A DNA stretch of 64,000 nt from Rubritalea marina DSM 17716 (GCF_000378105.1 NZ_KB899258.1:1-64000); one strand, 5' to 3'. Positions 17,428 through 26,786 are shown, numbered from the stretch's first letter. Notes: generated by a model not told the origin, from the sequence alone. Translations and numbers: made by a program.

Positions 17428-19344
17428 ATGTCGCAGTTTAACTCCCAGACTGATCCGCAAGAATCAGATGTGACGAAAGAGAAAAAAAGCTCATACAGCT
17501 TTCCGATCCCCATCGCGGTTGATCCGGTTAGAATATTGGGAGGTATTTTGACGCGGTGGTACTGGCTGGTACTGGGAGGCTTAATTTTTGGAGCTATCGG
17601 GGCCTTAGTGGGGTCAAAGCTGAACAAGCAAACCTTCAGTCTTTCGACTGCATTGATTAAGCGGAAGGTACCTCAAACAGTACAAACTTCAGAGATCGGT
17701 CAGCCATTTCGCCCTGCAGACTTCAATGACGCGACACTGCTATCAACCTTGTTGGCCACAGAGCCATTAGACTGGGCAACTAAGAGGATAGAGAACGGGC
17801 TGACTGGCGTGGACATCACGAGCAAGGTAGAAGCCAGTCAGTTAGAGAATACTGATATCTATTACATCACCTACCATTCGCCATTCAGCGGAGAGGATGC
17901 GGTAAAGTTTATTGGCGTGTGGTCAGAAGAAATCCTCGAGTACACTCAAAGACTGCAGCAGTCTGAGGCTCGAATCATTCGAGATATTTTAGAAAAAGAG
18001 GTCCGACAGTTAGAGTTCCGTATCGATCAACTAGACCAGCGCATTATCGACTTCGCTAAGAAAAATAATTTCATTGGAGGTGATTCTCAAGTAGCTGCGA
18101 TTTTGGGAAAAATTTCACAAATTGATTTGAACCTTCAAGATGCTGAAGCCCAGAAAACATCTTTGTTGGAGCAAATCGCGGCCTACCGCAAAAAAATTCA
18201 GCATCACAGTCCCTTGGAGATTCGCTTACGTGAAGCTGAGCAGGAATTGGCGAACCTTCGTTCAACATACACGGATCTAAATCCTCTAGTGATGAGTAAG
18301 TTAGAGAGTATTTCCTATTTTGAGAATCAGATTAATGATCTTGCCAATGTCGATGATAGTGCTCTGGAGCAATTCACAGGTACAGACCTCGGGAACACAC
18401 TTTATTTGAATATTATTGGGACGCACAACAATCTAACGGACGCGGAAAATCGAATCATTTCTCTCAGGGCTCAGCGTAAGATAGAGCAAGAGAGGTTGAA
18501 TAAATTTCCTGGTATCATCGCGCAGCACAATGCGCTGGTGTCTAAGAAAGAGTCGCTACTCTCTGAGGCATCCCTTCTCAGCAAACGCCTCAAGGAAACC
18601 GAGATCTTTGCTTCGAGCTCTCCCGGTTACTTTCAGATCTTTGAGGAACCAGATATCCGAAAAGTGATGCCCTCTTCCTTGACTACCAAGCCTTTGTTGC
18701 TTGGTGTGGCGGGGCTCTTCATGGGGGCTGGCATAGCCATGGTGATTACGATGTTGATGACTCAACGGACTTCACGACGTTCTGTATTGGAATGTTGTGC
18801 TACCACGGGAGCTCGTTTTGTGGCGGATTTTCCTGAGGGTGATTCCGAAGCTCCTATGTATGAAGATTTCTGGATTAAGCGAATGGCAACCAAACCCTTC
18901 GGGCATCCACCAGTTTTATTTTGGACGGCTGCGCTGACTCCTGAGGACGAAGAAGTGTTTTGGGCTGGCTTGTCAAAGTCGTCAGAAGAAGACACTGGGA
19001 AGCGGCTTAAGGTGTATGATTTGACCCCCGAATGCTCGCTGGATGGTGATCAAAAGAAAAATTCACTGGCGGACTGGGTAACGAAAGACACGGAATCTAG
19101 GATATGGCGGGCACATACCTTACCTCATCGTGATCAGCGGGAACTGTTGAAAAGCGTTGAAGACTGCTATGCATTGATTAAAACTGAGAAAGCTTCTATC
19201 AAAGCCTTTAGGAAAACTCGTGAGCTATTTGAAATATATTTACCTCCGTGTTACGGCACCTTAACAACGTATACTCCTGCGATAGGTAAGTTTCGTGTGC
19301 ACGCTGATCAGCTTTCCATGCTAATCACTAAGCAACTTTCATGA
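17428..19344 (+). CDS. Wzz/GumC-type chain-length determinant with a degenerate kinase-like C-terminus
   Basis: 638 residues. A first membrane segment (~44-64) is followed by a long periplasmic region with coiled-coil heptads (~165-390) and a second membrane segment (~422-444). This is the polysaccharide co-polymerase architecture that sets chain length and bridges to the outer-membrane exporter. The ~190 residues after the second segment sit where BY-kinases carry an ATPase with a Walker A and a Tyr cluster. I see no GxxxxGK[ST] loop and only scattered Tyr, so the domain appears inactive or replaced. It overlaps the downstream export gene by 4 bases. Confidence 0.88.
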   Translation: MSQFNSQTDPQESDVTKEKKSSYSFPIPIAVDPVRILGGILTRWYWLVLGGLIFGAIGALVGSKLNKQTFSLSTALIKRKVPQTVQTSEIGQPFRPADFNDATLLSTLLATEPLDWATKRIENGLTGVDITSKVEASQLENTDIYYITYHSPFSGEDAVKFIGVWSEEILEYTQRLQQSEARIIRDILEKEVRQLEFRIDQLDQRIIDFAKKNNFIGGDSQVAAILGKISQIDLNLQDAEAQKTSLLEQIAAYRKKIQHHSPLEIRLREAEQELANLRSTYTDLNPLVMSKLESISYFENQINDLANVDDSALEQFTGTDLGNTLYLNIIGTHNNLTDAENRIISLRAQRKIEQERLNKFPGIIAQHNALVSKKESLLSEASLLSKRLKETEIFASSSPGYFQIFEEPDIRKVMPSSLTTKPLLLGVAGLFMGAGIAMVITMLMTQRTSRRSVLECCATTGARFVADFPEGDSEAPMYEDFWIKRMATKPFGHPPVLFWTAALTPEDEEVFWAGLSKSSEEDTGKRLKVYDLTPECSLDGDQKKNSLADWVTKDTESRIWRAHTLPHRDQRELLKSVEDCYALIKTEKASIKAFRKTRELFEIYLPPCYGTLTTYTPAIGKFRVHADQLSMLITKQLS

Positions 19345-20423
19345 AAATGAGATTTATCATACTATTCATCATGGTTATGGCGACTGGCAATGCATGGTCA
19401 GAGCCTGCGCCAGCAGGCAGTGTGGAATCATCGAACCCTGAGGTCTCGGTGGCTGAGAGTGATCTTCAAGAGAGTGAGGTGCCAGCTGTAGATCTAACTC
19501 CGCCTAGGGATCTAGTGCGTGAGGCAGAAGCTCAGAACCCTCAAGAGGAATCATGGCGAGATCGTTATGAATTGGGGCCTGGTGATGTGATCAATTTCTC
19601 TCTTTTTGGTCGACCTGAGTTGGACCGAGAAGGTTTTCGGATCTCGCCAGACGGGAGGATCAGTTATCTTCAGGCGCAGAACATTATGGTGAATGGACTG
19701 ACCATTGACGAGGCTAGGATGAAAATTGAAGAGGGCTTAAAAAGCCACTTCAAGTCGCCTCGCGTGATTATCACCCCCGAGGAGATCGGTTCGAAGCGTT
19801 TTAGTATTTTGGGGAAGGTGCTCAAGAAGGGAGTTTACACCTTAGATAGTCCGATGACCTTGGTGGAAGCGGTTGCCCAAGCGGGTGGACTAGAGACAGG
19901 ATTGTTTGAGCGAAAAACCGTCGAAATTGCGGACATGGACCGATCCTTCATTGCGAGGGGGGACGTTCATCTGCCCGTGGACTTCAGGAAGCTCTTCAAT
20001 GAAGGTGATCTTTCGCAGAATGTGGGTTTGGAACCTAATGATTTCATCTATATCGCTTCTGCAGTTGCGAATGACTATTATGTTTTGGGTGCTGTGAATA
20101 ACCCTGGAGTACAGGGGTACACGCCGGATGCAACATTGATTTCTGCTTTGTCGCGACGTGGAGGAGTGACTGATCGAGCCTACACGGACAAGGTGCTCAT
20201 CGTTAGGGGAAGCTTTAGCAACCCAGAGACCCATGTGATCAGTCTAAAAAATATCCTCGCGGCTGACGAACGAGATTTTAAATTGTTGCCTGACGATATT
20301 GTTTTTGTAGCCGAGCGTCCTTGGATTATTGCTGAGGACGTGATGAAGCTTGCCGTTTCCGCCTTTGCCACCTCACTGGCTTCAACTTGGATTAACAACA
20401 ACACGACACAAACTTCTGAATAA
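19341..20423 (+). CDS. Wza-like polysaccharide export protein (first of a tandem pair)
   Basis: 360 residues. An N-terminal signal segment (~1-20) is followed by a Pro/Glu-rich linker and then the polysaccharide export domain YELGPGDVINFSLFGRPELD (~76-160). Two SLBB-like beta-grasp repeats follow (KRFSILGKVLKKGVYTL; DYYVLGAVNNPGVQGYTPDA). The family forms the outer-membrane/periplasmic export channel. No lipobox Cys is seen, unlike the next gene. A hydrophobic stretch near residues 335-350 may be membrane-proximal. The start overlaps the Wzz-like gene; the next gene starts 5 nt after its stop. Confidence 0.9.
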   Translation: MKMRFIILFIMVMATGNAWSEPAPAGSVESSNPEVSVAESDLQESEVPAVDLTPPRDLVREAEAQNPQEESWRDRYELGPGDVINFSLFGRPELDREGFRISPDGRISYLQAQNIMVNGLTIDEARMKIEEGLKSHFKSPRVIITPEEIGSKRFSILGKVLKKGVYTLDSPMTLVEAVAQAGGLETGLFERKTVEIADMDRSFIARGDVHLPVDFRKLFNEGDLSQNVGLEPNDFIYIASAVANDYYVLGAVNNPGVQGYTPDATLISALSRRGGVTDRAYTDKVLIVRGSFSNPETHVISLKNILAADERDFKLLPDDIVFVAERPWIIAEDVMKLAVSAFATSLASTWINNNTTQTSE

Positions 20424-20427
20424 TCTG

Positions 20428-21555
20428 ATGTTCAGGTGCTCCATCCATTTTCTTAAACTGTTGATTGCAGCCACGGTGTTGCTCAGCTCGTGCACTGAGC
20501 GCATCCCCGATCAAGACTTTGATGCGCGGCGTGTGGATCAGACGGTGCGCAACCTCAATTTCAAGAATGTGAAAGTCAATCGCAAGCCTAGCCAAAGCTT
20601 GCTAAAGCCGCCCAGTGACCCCTATGTCTTGGGACCTGGAGATATTGTGGAGATTGAGGTGTCTGAGGTTCCCGGAACTCTGGCTCGCACTTTTGTGATG
20701 CCTGATGGAAAGGTCTATTATAATTTAGCGGGGGGAGTTCGTGCGGAGGGTTTAACTCAAGACCAATTTGCGTCGAGGTTAACTGATGCGCTCCGCAGAG
20801 ACTATACTAACCCACTGGTGAATGTGTCTCTGGTGGAGGTGCGTTCTAGACGTTTCTGGATTCTTGGCCGTGTTTTCAAACCTGGCCTGTACCCACTACG
20901 CCAACCCACTACTCTATTAGAGGGGGTTTCCCTTGCTGGAGGCTTATTCACTTCTGCGTTTTCCGGTTTTACTGAAGAACTCGCAGACTTGTCCAACAGT
21001 GTGATTATTCGCAATGGAGAGATTCTACCTGTCGATTTCAAATCGCTGATTAAAGAGGGGGATTCTAAGCAGAACATCTATCTTCAGCATAACGATTATA
21101 TTTACATCCCCTCGACGACCTCATCCACAGTGTTGGTTCTTGGTGCGGTTGGGCGACCTCAGGCGATCCCTTACAATGAGAAACTGACCTTGATTGACAG
21201 CCTTGCACAATGTCGAGGCCCCTCCAAGGAGGCCTACCTCAAGGAAGTTGTGGTGGTGCGAGGGACGCTCAATGATCCACAGGCTGCGATAGTGAACCTG
21301 AAAGATATACTAGTGGGTGAGGATACGGATGTCTTGCTGCAGCCGGGCGATATTGTATGGATTCCAAAGAGGCCATACCGCTATGTGGAAGCCGTGGTAC
21401 AAATTATCTTCCAAGACGCTGCTAGAACGATTGCAGCGAATGAGGGGGATCGTCTAGCGGGTGGTGTTGGCCAAGTGGGCGTGGCGCTCCCTCTCGGGTC
21501 ACCCAGTACCTCTAGCAGTAACTCGAATAACTCTAGAAGTAGCGATGACGAGTAG
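20428..21555 (+). CDS. Wza-like polysaccharide export lipoprotein (second of a tandem pair)
   Basis: 375 residues from ATG 20428, 5 nt after the upstream stop. A longer frame upstream lies inside that gene. The N-terminus ends in a lipoprotein signal (VLLSSCTE), so Cys is the likely lipidated residue. Next come the export domain (YVLGPGDIVEIEVSEVP) and SLBB-type repeats (RRFWILGRVFKPGLYPL; TVLVLGAVGRPQAIPYN), laid out like the preceding protein. The tail is Ser/Asn-rich. Wza family lipoproteins oligomerise as the outer-membrane pore. Its similarity to the upstream gene indicates tandem duplication, with only this copy lipidated. Confidence 0.92.
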   Translation: MFRCSIHFLKLLIAATVLLSSCTERIPDQDFDARRVDQTVRNLNFKNVKVNRKPSQSLLKPPSDPYVLGPGDIVEIEVSEVPGTLARTFVMPDGKVYYNLAGGVRAEGLTQDQFASRLTDALRRDYTNPLVNVSLVEVRSRRFWILGRVFKPGLYPLRQPTTLLEGVSLAGGLFTSAFSGFTEELADLSNSVIIRNGEILPVDFKSLIKEGDSKQNIYLQHNDYIYIPSTTSSTVLVLGAVGRPQAIPYNEKLTLIDSLAQCRGPSKEAYLKEVVVVRGTLNDPQAAIVNLKDILVGEDTDVLLQPGDIVWIPKRPYRYVEAVVQIIFQDAARTIAANEGDRLAGGVGQVGVALPLGSPSTSSSNSNNSRSSDDE

Positions 21556-21590
21556 CCTGAGGTGTTTGGCGCGCGACCTTGAGATCGTCT

Positions 21591-21609
21591 CCTAGTGGCC
21601 ATCGCTAGG
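21591..21609. terminator. weak hairpin between convergent genes
   Basis: A 7-bp stem (21591-21597 with 21603-21609, one G-U) with a 5-nt loop lies between the export lipoprotein gene and the convergent O-antigen ligase-like gene. There is no clear T-tract on either strand, so termination is only suggested. Confidence 0.25.
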
Positions 21610-21628
21610 TATGGCTGGAGAGGTTTTG

Positions 21629-23005
21629 TTATTTGAGGCGCTTTTTATCTTGGCGTCTCCACCATTCGGCTTTGGAAACAATGGTGCATAAAATAATCCA
21701 GGTCGTCAGGTTTTTGGTCTGTGTAAGAACGCGCTCGACTTGGCCATGGAAGTACGTGATCAGAAGTGAAACAGCGATTCCGTAGAACAAGAGACCTAGA
21801 GGAGTTTTCCAAAAATAGAAGGTATTGCGGATGCCGAACCAAGACGTCTGAATCACAAAGAGCAAAAAGAAGAAGAATCCTATATAGCCATTTTCCGCGA
21901 GCAGTAGCCAGTACAAGCTTTCAGTGAGCGGGTTTGCCATGAATTGCTCGGGTCGGATTCTTCGTCCACGATTTTCTTCCCATTTTTCAAGGACCGCAGA
22001 GTATTTGTTTCCCCGCGGCCTGCTATTGGCGAGTCCATAATTATTCCAGCCAATCCCAGCTACAGGGTGATCCGCGAGCATGGCTTTAGATTGGTTGTTG
22101 AGTGCGAAGCGAAGATCGTTTTCAGGGGTGTCGTCTTCGCCCATTCTCGCCATGAATGTGTCTGCTGCCATCGCGATGACAAAGACCCCACCGAGCCCCC
22201 CAGCAACGCCAATGGCTATGCGGCGGAAGGTGAAGCCGTTCAGGAAGGAACCCATCAACATGATTGCAGCTCCAGCTCCAAAAGCAGCGAGTGAGGCTCT
22301 GGAAACAGTCAGTACCACCGTGAGGCCTGCAGCTCCAAAAGCGATGAAGTAAAGCCACATGTCTTTCTTGCTCGTTTCTTTCGCGAGAGCGAGCCCAAAG
22401 ATGGGCATACCGACCATGTAGCACCACATGGACATGGGGTTTTGGTGTTCGAACCAGCCTGTAACGCGAAAGCCGCCTTGGATATAACGTCCCCACAAGC
22501 AGATGATGACTTGAACGATTAACGCAATGGCAAATCCTCGCATGATGGCGAGAATGTCTTTTTCCCCTCGGATAGCTGCAAACACTCCAACGATGACAAA
22601 GCTCATCTTCAGAAACTTGAAGGCAGGCATGAAAACGTAGAGTGGTTCAATGGCGTTCACCACGGAAAATAACGAAACCATGATCCAGCTGAGCCAAAGG
22701 ATGAGCCCTGGTGGGAAAAGCTTGAAATCGTGACGTTTCTCTAGAATGGCCGCTAGAGCAAAACCGATCGCAATCCCTTCGATAAAATTGAATTCGAACC
22801 CTTTTGCGTGTCCTCGATAGGTTTCAATCGAGTAGAGCATGAGCGTGAAATCTGATGGAGGGCGAACCAACCACCATGCAGTGAAGCCCAAGAATAGGCG
22901 GCGTAACAGGTCATTGCCTTTCATTAAGAATCCTAAGACAGGACCACCAACGAAGTACACTGTGAGAATAATAGCGACCTTGATTATCAGTACGACAATT
23001 TCCAT
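21629..23005 (-). CDS. O-antigen ligase/polymerase-like membrane protein (Wzy_C type)
   Basis: 458 residues with 10-12 hydrophobic segments and a large soluble loop near the C-terminus. The segment VVLTVSRASLAAFGAGA followed by the soluble stretch with HPVAGIGWNNYG matches the usual R-x-S and H-x(3)-G-x-G-x-[NH] arrangement of O-antigen ligase/Wzy-like proteins. These polymerise or ligate lipid-linked repeat units on the periplasmic side. It is the only such candidate in the cluster, so it is likely the polymerase for this polysaccharide (inference). It is transcribed opposite to, and converges on, the export genes. Confidence 0.85.
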   Translation of the reverse strand: MEIVVLIIKVAIILTVYFVGGPVLGFLMKGNDLLRRLFLGFTAWWLVRPPSDFTLMLYSIETYRGHAKGFEFNFIEGIAIGFALAAILEKRHDFKLFPPGLILWLSWIMVSLFSVVNAIEPLYVFMPAFKFLKMSFVIVGVFAAIRGEKDILAIMRGFAIALIVQVIICLWGRYIQGGFRVTGWFEHQNPMSMWCYMVGMPIFGLALAKETSKKDMWLYFIAFGAAGLTVVLTVSRASLAAFGAGAAIMLMGSFLNGFTFRRIAIGVAGGLGGVFVIAMAADTFMARMGEDDTPENDLRFALNNQSKAMLADHPVAGIGWNNYGLANSRPRGNKYSAVLEKWEENRGRRIRPEQFMANPLTESLYWLLLAENGYIGFFFFLLFVIQTSWFGIRNTFYFWKTPLGLLFYGIAVSLLITYFHGQVERVLTQTKNLTTWIILCTIVSKAEWWRRQDKKRLK

Positions 23006-23240
23006 TTAACCAACCTTTTCGTTAGACTACGTTGTGGAGCTCGCACTAGAAAGATAAATCCAGAAGTATTGAGGCCTTCACTAGATCGAAAGTTGCTGAT
23101 TGTGAAATGAATAGGCGAATCCAGCCTCTTTCAATTTAATAGCATGGCTTCTGTTTGAGCTGCAATTGAACGGGAGGGATGAGAGAAGTTCAGATGATCT
23201 GGGAATAAACGAACGTTTAGGAATTCCTACTGATATCTCT

Positions 23241-23645
23241 ATGAAATTACCCAAATCCCTATTAGCCGTCCGCGTTATTGTCGCTGTGATTATTCTACAG
23301 ACTTTGCGTTTTAAATTTACTGGTCACCCTGACTCTGTGGACCTGTTCTCCGAAGTTTCGAACTTTGCCTTTGGCGATGCTAGCAAAGAGGGGCTTTTAC
23401 GTGTGGGGACAGGTGCCATTGAATTGATTGCTGGAGTGATGCTCCTTATTCCGAGGACGGTATTTGTTGGAGCTTTATTAACCGCAGGAACGATGATGGG
23501 CGCGATCATGACACACGTATTGGTGATTGGCATCGTGTTTAAAGAAGACGGTGGGGCTCTCTTTGGTGTTGCTCTTCTAGCTTTGTTAGGAAGCCTCTAT
23601 TGCATGTGGGCAACACGTGATTCGGTGCTACGCTTTCTCAAGTGA
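23241..23645 (+). CDS. DoxX-like small membrane protein
   Basis: 134 residues from ATG 23241; an in-frame TTG at 23166 would add 25 hydrophilic residues that do not fit the family. Four hydrophobic segments (LLAVRVIVAVIILQ; GAIELIAGVMLLIP; VGALLTAGTMMGAIMTH; ALFGVALLALLGSLY) match the DoxX/DoxD four-helix membrane family, whose roles include oxidative-stress functions but are mostly undefined. Its 3' end overlaps the convergent ABC ATPase gene by 18 bases. Confidence 0.72.
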   Translation: MKLPKSLLAVRVIVAVIILQTLRFKFTGHPDSVDLFSEVSNFAFGDASKEGLLRVGTGAIELIAGVMLLIPRTVFVGALLTAGTMMGAIMTHVLVIGIVFKEDGGALFGVALLALLGSLYCMWATRDSVLRFLK

Positions 23646-24266
23646 CCGCGTGGTGAGCTTGAATATCATGTCACCCAGGCGCTGAGCTTCCTTCAGGGAG
23701 TGGGTGACATGGATCGTAGTCAGCGCGTTCGTCGCAATGACATTCTGCACGAGATTCAAGGACTCTTCGTAGTTTTCAGAGTCTAAGCCCGAAAAGGCTT
23801 CATCTAGGCAAAGGAGCATGGGCTTAGCTGCTAGAGCGCGGCCAATTGCAACGCGTTTAGCCTCGCCACCAGAGAGCTTTTGAATGTTTCTTTTCAAAAG
23901 CTTTTCGATATTGAGTTGTTGGGCGAGTTGCTCAACAATGTCCAGGATCTCATCGCGCTTGTGTTGGCGTTTACAGATGCCGAAGCTAATATTTTCCAGC
24001 ACATTTAGGTGGGGGAAGAGGGCATTGTCTTGAGGCACGATGGCGATACCGCGCGTGCGAGGTGGTAAGTGGGTGATTTCTCGGCCCGCGAGATGAATCG
24101 ACCCTTCATCAATCGGGCGGAGTCCAGCAAGTGCTTCCATCAAGGTTGTTTTACCTGATCCACTGGGCCCCATCACCGAGAGTGTCCTGCCTTTTTCTAG
24201 CTGGAGAGAAATTGCCTCCAATGAGAATTCTCCTGAATGAATCGTGAGCTGGTCAATTGCGAGCAT
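23628..24266 (-). CDS. modC: molybdate-type ABC transporter ATP-binding protein
   Basis: 212 residues from ATG 24266, one base after the permease stop; an earlier in-frame start lies inside the permease gene. Walker A is GPSGSGKTT, the signature LSGGEAKRVAIGRALA and Walker B LLCLDEAFSGLD. It powers import with the neighbouring permease and binding protein. Typical ModC is ~350 residues with a C-terminal TOBE (molybdate-sensing) domain. This one ends after the ATPase, so that sensing domain is absent. Molybdate or tungstate is inferred from the adjacent ModA/ModB-type genes. Confidence 0.85.
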   Translation of the reverse strand: MLAIDQLTIHSGEFSLEAISLQLEKGRTLSVMGPSGSGKTTLMEALAGLRPIDEGSIHLAGREITHLPPRTRGIAIVPQDNALFPHLNVLENISFGICKRQHKRDEILDIVEQLAQQLNIEKLLKRNIQKLSGGEAKRVAIGRALAAKPMLLCLDEAFSGLDSENYEESLNLVQNVIATNALTTIHVTHSLKEAQRLGDMIFKLTTRSLEKA

Positions 24267-24267
24267 C

Positions 24268-25134
24268 TTAGTTTCTTTCCCCGAGGGTTCGAATGGTGAG
24301 AATTGAGGCAACAGCCAGGGTGATTAACAAGAGTGAAATCGCCGCGGATGCTGCGAGGTTCCCTGTGTTGAGCTCCAAGTACACAGAGCTTGAGAGTACT
24401 TCGGTTTTACCTCGGGTGGCACCTGCAAAAATCAAAATGGGCCCAAACTCACCGAGGGCTCTTGCCCAAGCGACGATCCCTGCCGCAAGAATGCCACGCT
24501 GAGCTAATGGCAGCGCGACGCGCCAGAAGGCTTGGCTTTGGCTGCAACCCAGAGTCAGGGCGATCTGTTCAAAGCGATTTGGTATCAGGTCAAAGGTGCT
24601 TTTGAGATTTCGGATAGCAAAGGCTGCTGAAATGGTGAACTGAGCCAAGATGATTGCGGCCACGTCGAACGTGACTTGGAGGCCATGTTGGTTGAGCCAG
24701 TTCTCGATCGAGGTCTCAGGGCTAGGAAAGGTGTTGAAAAGGATCAGGAGACTCAGGCCGACTACCAGTGGGGGCAGCATGATCGGGATGTCGATGATGG
24801 TATTGAGTAGGGAGCGACCTCGGAAGCGGTAACGAGAGAGAAGGTAGGCTGTGGGGATGGCTACAATGAGGGCAAGAGCTGATGAAAAACTGCAGGTTAG
24901 GAAGGTAAGCCTGAGCGAGCTTTGGATTTCTGCGCTTTGGATCGCAGAAAGAAGATCCTCCCATGTCACATGAAGGGTACTAGCAATAACTAATAACACG
25001 ATAAACCCGACGTAGGCACAGGTGAACCCAATGATCGTCGAATGGAAAAGTCGATCATGAATGGGAAGCCGCCATTGTCCGGAGCGTTTGGCCATGGCCG
25101 ATGCTTGGGCTTTCAGCTGCACATGTAAACCCAA
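24268..25134 (-). CDS. modB: molybdate-type ABC transporter permease
   Basis: 288 residues with six hydrophobic segments and the EAA-type loop near the C-terminus, in the segment beginning VAWARALGEFGPILIFAG. This is the hallmark of ModB/CysT-type permeases. An in-frame ATG at 25095 could be the true start, because the first 13 residues lack membrane character. It forms the membrane channel between the ModA-like binding protein and the ATPase. The gene order is modA-modB-modC on the minus strand, with one base between permease stop and ATPase start. Confidence 0.87.
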   Translation of the reverse strand: MGLHVQLKAQASAMAKRSGQWRLPIHDRLFHSTIIGFTCAYVGFIVLLVIASTLHVTWEDLLSAIQSAEIQSSLRLTFLTCSFSSALALIVAIPTAYLLSRYRFRGRSLLNTIIDIPIMLPPLVVGLSLLILFNTFPSPETSIENWLNQHGLQVTFDVAAIILAQFTISAAFAIRNLKSTFDLIPNRFEQIALTLGCSQSQAFWRVALPLAQRGILAAGIVAWARALGEFGPILIFAGATRGKTEVLSSSVYLELNTGNLAASAAISLLLITLAVASILTIRTLGERN

Positions 25135-25198
25135 AGTTTTGCCAAGCTTGAAGTGCTTCTGGTTATTCTGAGGTCCTAAAGGTCAGAATTCACGCTTT

Positions 25199-25945
25199 TC
25201 ATCTGGTCGATGGATTCTCCCCAGAAGAGCTGCGAAGTAGATCAATGAACTGTTGGGCTTGGTTGCGATTGTTAGAGTTTTTCAGAATGGCAATGCTGGC
25301 GTGACGTGGGTTGCTCTCTAGTAGTGGCATTTCGATGCATCGTAGCTCCTTGAAGTTGTCGGCTACCGAACTCCAGGCAATGGTAGCATCGGCTGCCCCC
25401 AGAGCCACATCTTCAAGCACGCTGTTTACCGTGGGCTTGGTGACTACGATGTTGGGACGGATGTGCTCGAATAGTTGGTGTTTAGTAAGCAATTCTTTGC
25501 TAAAGCGGCCAATGGCTGATGATTCATCGGCAAACGAAATACGTAGGTTTGGACGGCTCAAATCCTCGTAGGAGTGGATCTTGGTATTGTCTCGATGCAC
25601 CACAATTTTGGCGGTGAGGGGGAAGAGTGGCGTGGCAGCTAAAGCCAGCCCCATGGCTTGCGCCTCGCGGATGTATTCTTCATCGGCTGGGAGATAGAGG
25701 TCACCACCTTTAAGCTGTAGCTGTGTGAGCAGGGCTCCCGATCCATTGTAGGTAACGTGAACCGGAATTGATGTTTCTCGCTCAAAGTGCTCCACGAATT
25801 CGCTGACTGGTACGCGCAGGCCTGCGGCACAATAGAGGACTAGGCCTTCATGGTGCGACGCAGACTGTGCTCCACGGATCAACAAGAATCCACTCAAGGT
25901 GAGGGTGACAAAAATGCAGATGAGCGTGATTTTGATTTGTCGCAT
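25199..25945 (-). CDS. modA: periplasmic molybdate/tungstate-binding protein
   Basis: 248 residues with an N-terminal signal segment (~1-28). The mature part starts GLVLYCAAGLRVPV, the ModA/WtpA-type oxyanion-binding loop (usually [FY]AAASL), and continues with YNGSGALLTQLQLKGGDLYL and a two-lobed type II binding-protein pattern. It captures an oxyanion in the periplasm for the permease. The Ala-Gly for Ala-Ser change in the loop leaves the exact anion open. It is separated by 64 bp from modB. Confidence 0.82.
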   Translation of the reverse strand: MRQIKITLICIFVTLTLSGFLLIRGAQSASHHEGLVLYCAAGLRVPVSEFVEHFERETSIPVHVTYNGSGALLTQLQLKGGDLYLPADEEYIREAQAMGLALAATPLFPLTAKIVVHRDNTKIHSYEDLSRPNLRISFADESSAIGRFSKELLTKHQLFEHIRPNIVVTKPTVNSVLEDVALGAADATIAWSSVADNFKELRCIEMPLLESNPRHASIAILKNSNNRNQAQQFIDLLRSSSGENPSTR

Positions 25946-26101
25946 GGTGGAGATTGCAGGGCGAGTGTAGCTTAGCTAGCTGTTGATGTGCTGCAACTCT
26001 GTTTTCGCTCTCACCTGACTCTTGATTCTCAGGGAAGCGGGTGACGGCACTTCTTGGTAATCTAAAAAAGTTGAGGAATGAATACTTTACGCTTGCGGAA
26101 C

Positions 26102-26128
26102 GGCGGGGGCTGGGTTAAAGCCTCCGCC
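26102..26128 (+). promoter_or_regulatory. GC-rich hairpin in the leader of the ribosomal operon
   Basis: A 10-bp stem (26102-26111 with 26119-26128, one G-U) closes a 7-nt loop about 85 nt before rplE, in a 268-bp gap between divergent modA and rplE. No T-tract follows, so it is not a plain terminator. In E. coli, ribosomal protein S8 represses this operon by binding at the L5 start region. Whether this hairpin acts similarly is unknown. Confidence 0.4.
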
Positions 26129-26213
26129 CCGCCATTGTGTCCGAGTATTCGGAGCGATTGGCTGGTAGCGCTTAAGCTAAGCATTCAGAACTAAAAAGCT
26201 GACCCGCAATATT

Positions 26214-26786
26214 ATGAAACCAACAATGCAAACATACTATCAGGAGAAGGTAGTGCCCGCTCTCACTAAAGAGCTCGAGTGCGCTAACCCTCACCAGGTG
26301 CCTCGTTTGGAAAAGATCGTTGTCACCACTCACTGTGGTCGCGCAAATGATCGCAAGCAGGCTGTAGAGGACTCTGTAGAAGAGATCTCAAAAATCACTG
26401 GCCAAAAGCCATCCGTATCCTACGCACGCAAGTCCGTGGCGAACTTCAAAGTTCGTGCCGGTGAAGCAGTAGGTGCTCGTGTGACACTTCGCGGTGCTCG
26501 CATGTGGGAATTCCTCGATCGCTTCATCCACATCACTGCTCCAAACATCCGTGACTTCCGCGGTATTTCACCAAAGAGCTTCGACGGCCAAGGTAACTAC
26601 GCAGTAGGTATCGCTGATCAGTCCATCTTCCCTGAAGTAGAGCTTGACCAGATCAAACGCCAAATTGGTTTCGATTTGATTTTCGTAACATCTGCTGACA
26701 CTGACGATGCAGGTCGTGCACTCCTTCGTGCACTCGGTATGCCGTTCCGCGAGAACGCCAAGAAAGAAGAAGCTGCTACAGCTTAA
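26214..26786 (+). CDS. rplE: 50S ribosomal protein L5
   Basis: 190 residues, slightly longer than the usual ~180 because of a charged C-terminal tail. Recognisable L5 segments include NPHQVPRLEKIVVTTHCG, the Arg-rich FKVRAGEAVGARVTLRG and IRDFRGISPKSFDGQGNYAVGI. It binds 5S rRNA in the central protuberance and contacts P-site tRNA. It is the first gene of the ribosomal run here; rplN and rplX, which usually precede it, are absent and a transporter operon points the other way. Confidence 0.96.
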   Translation: MKPTMQTYYQEKVVPALTKELECANPHQVPRLEKIVVTTHCGRANDRKQAVEDSVEEISKITGQKPSVSYARKSVANFKVRAGEAVGARVTLRGARMWEFLDRFIHITAPNIRDFRGISPKSFDGQGNYAVGIADQSIFPEVELDQIKRQIGFDLIFVTSADTDDAGRALLRALGMPFRENAKKEEAATA

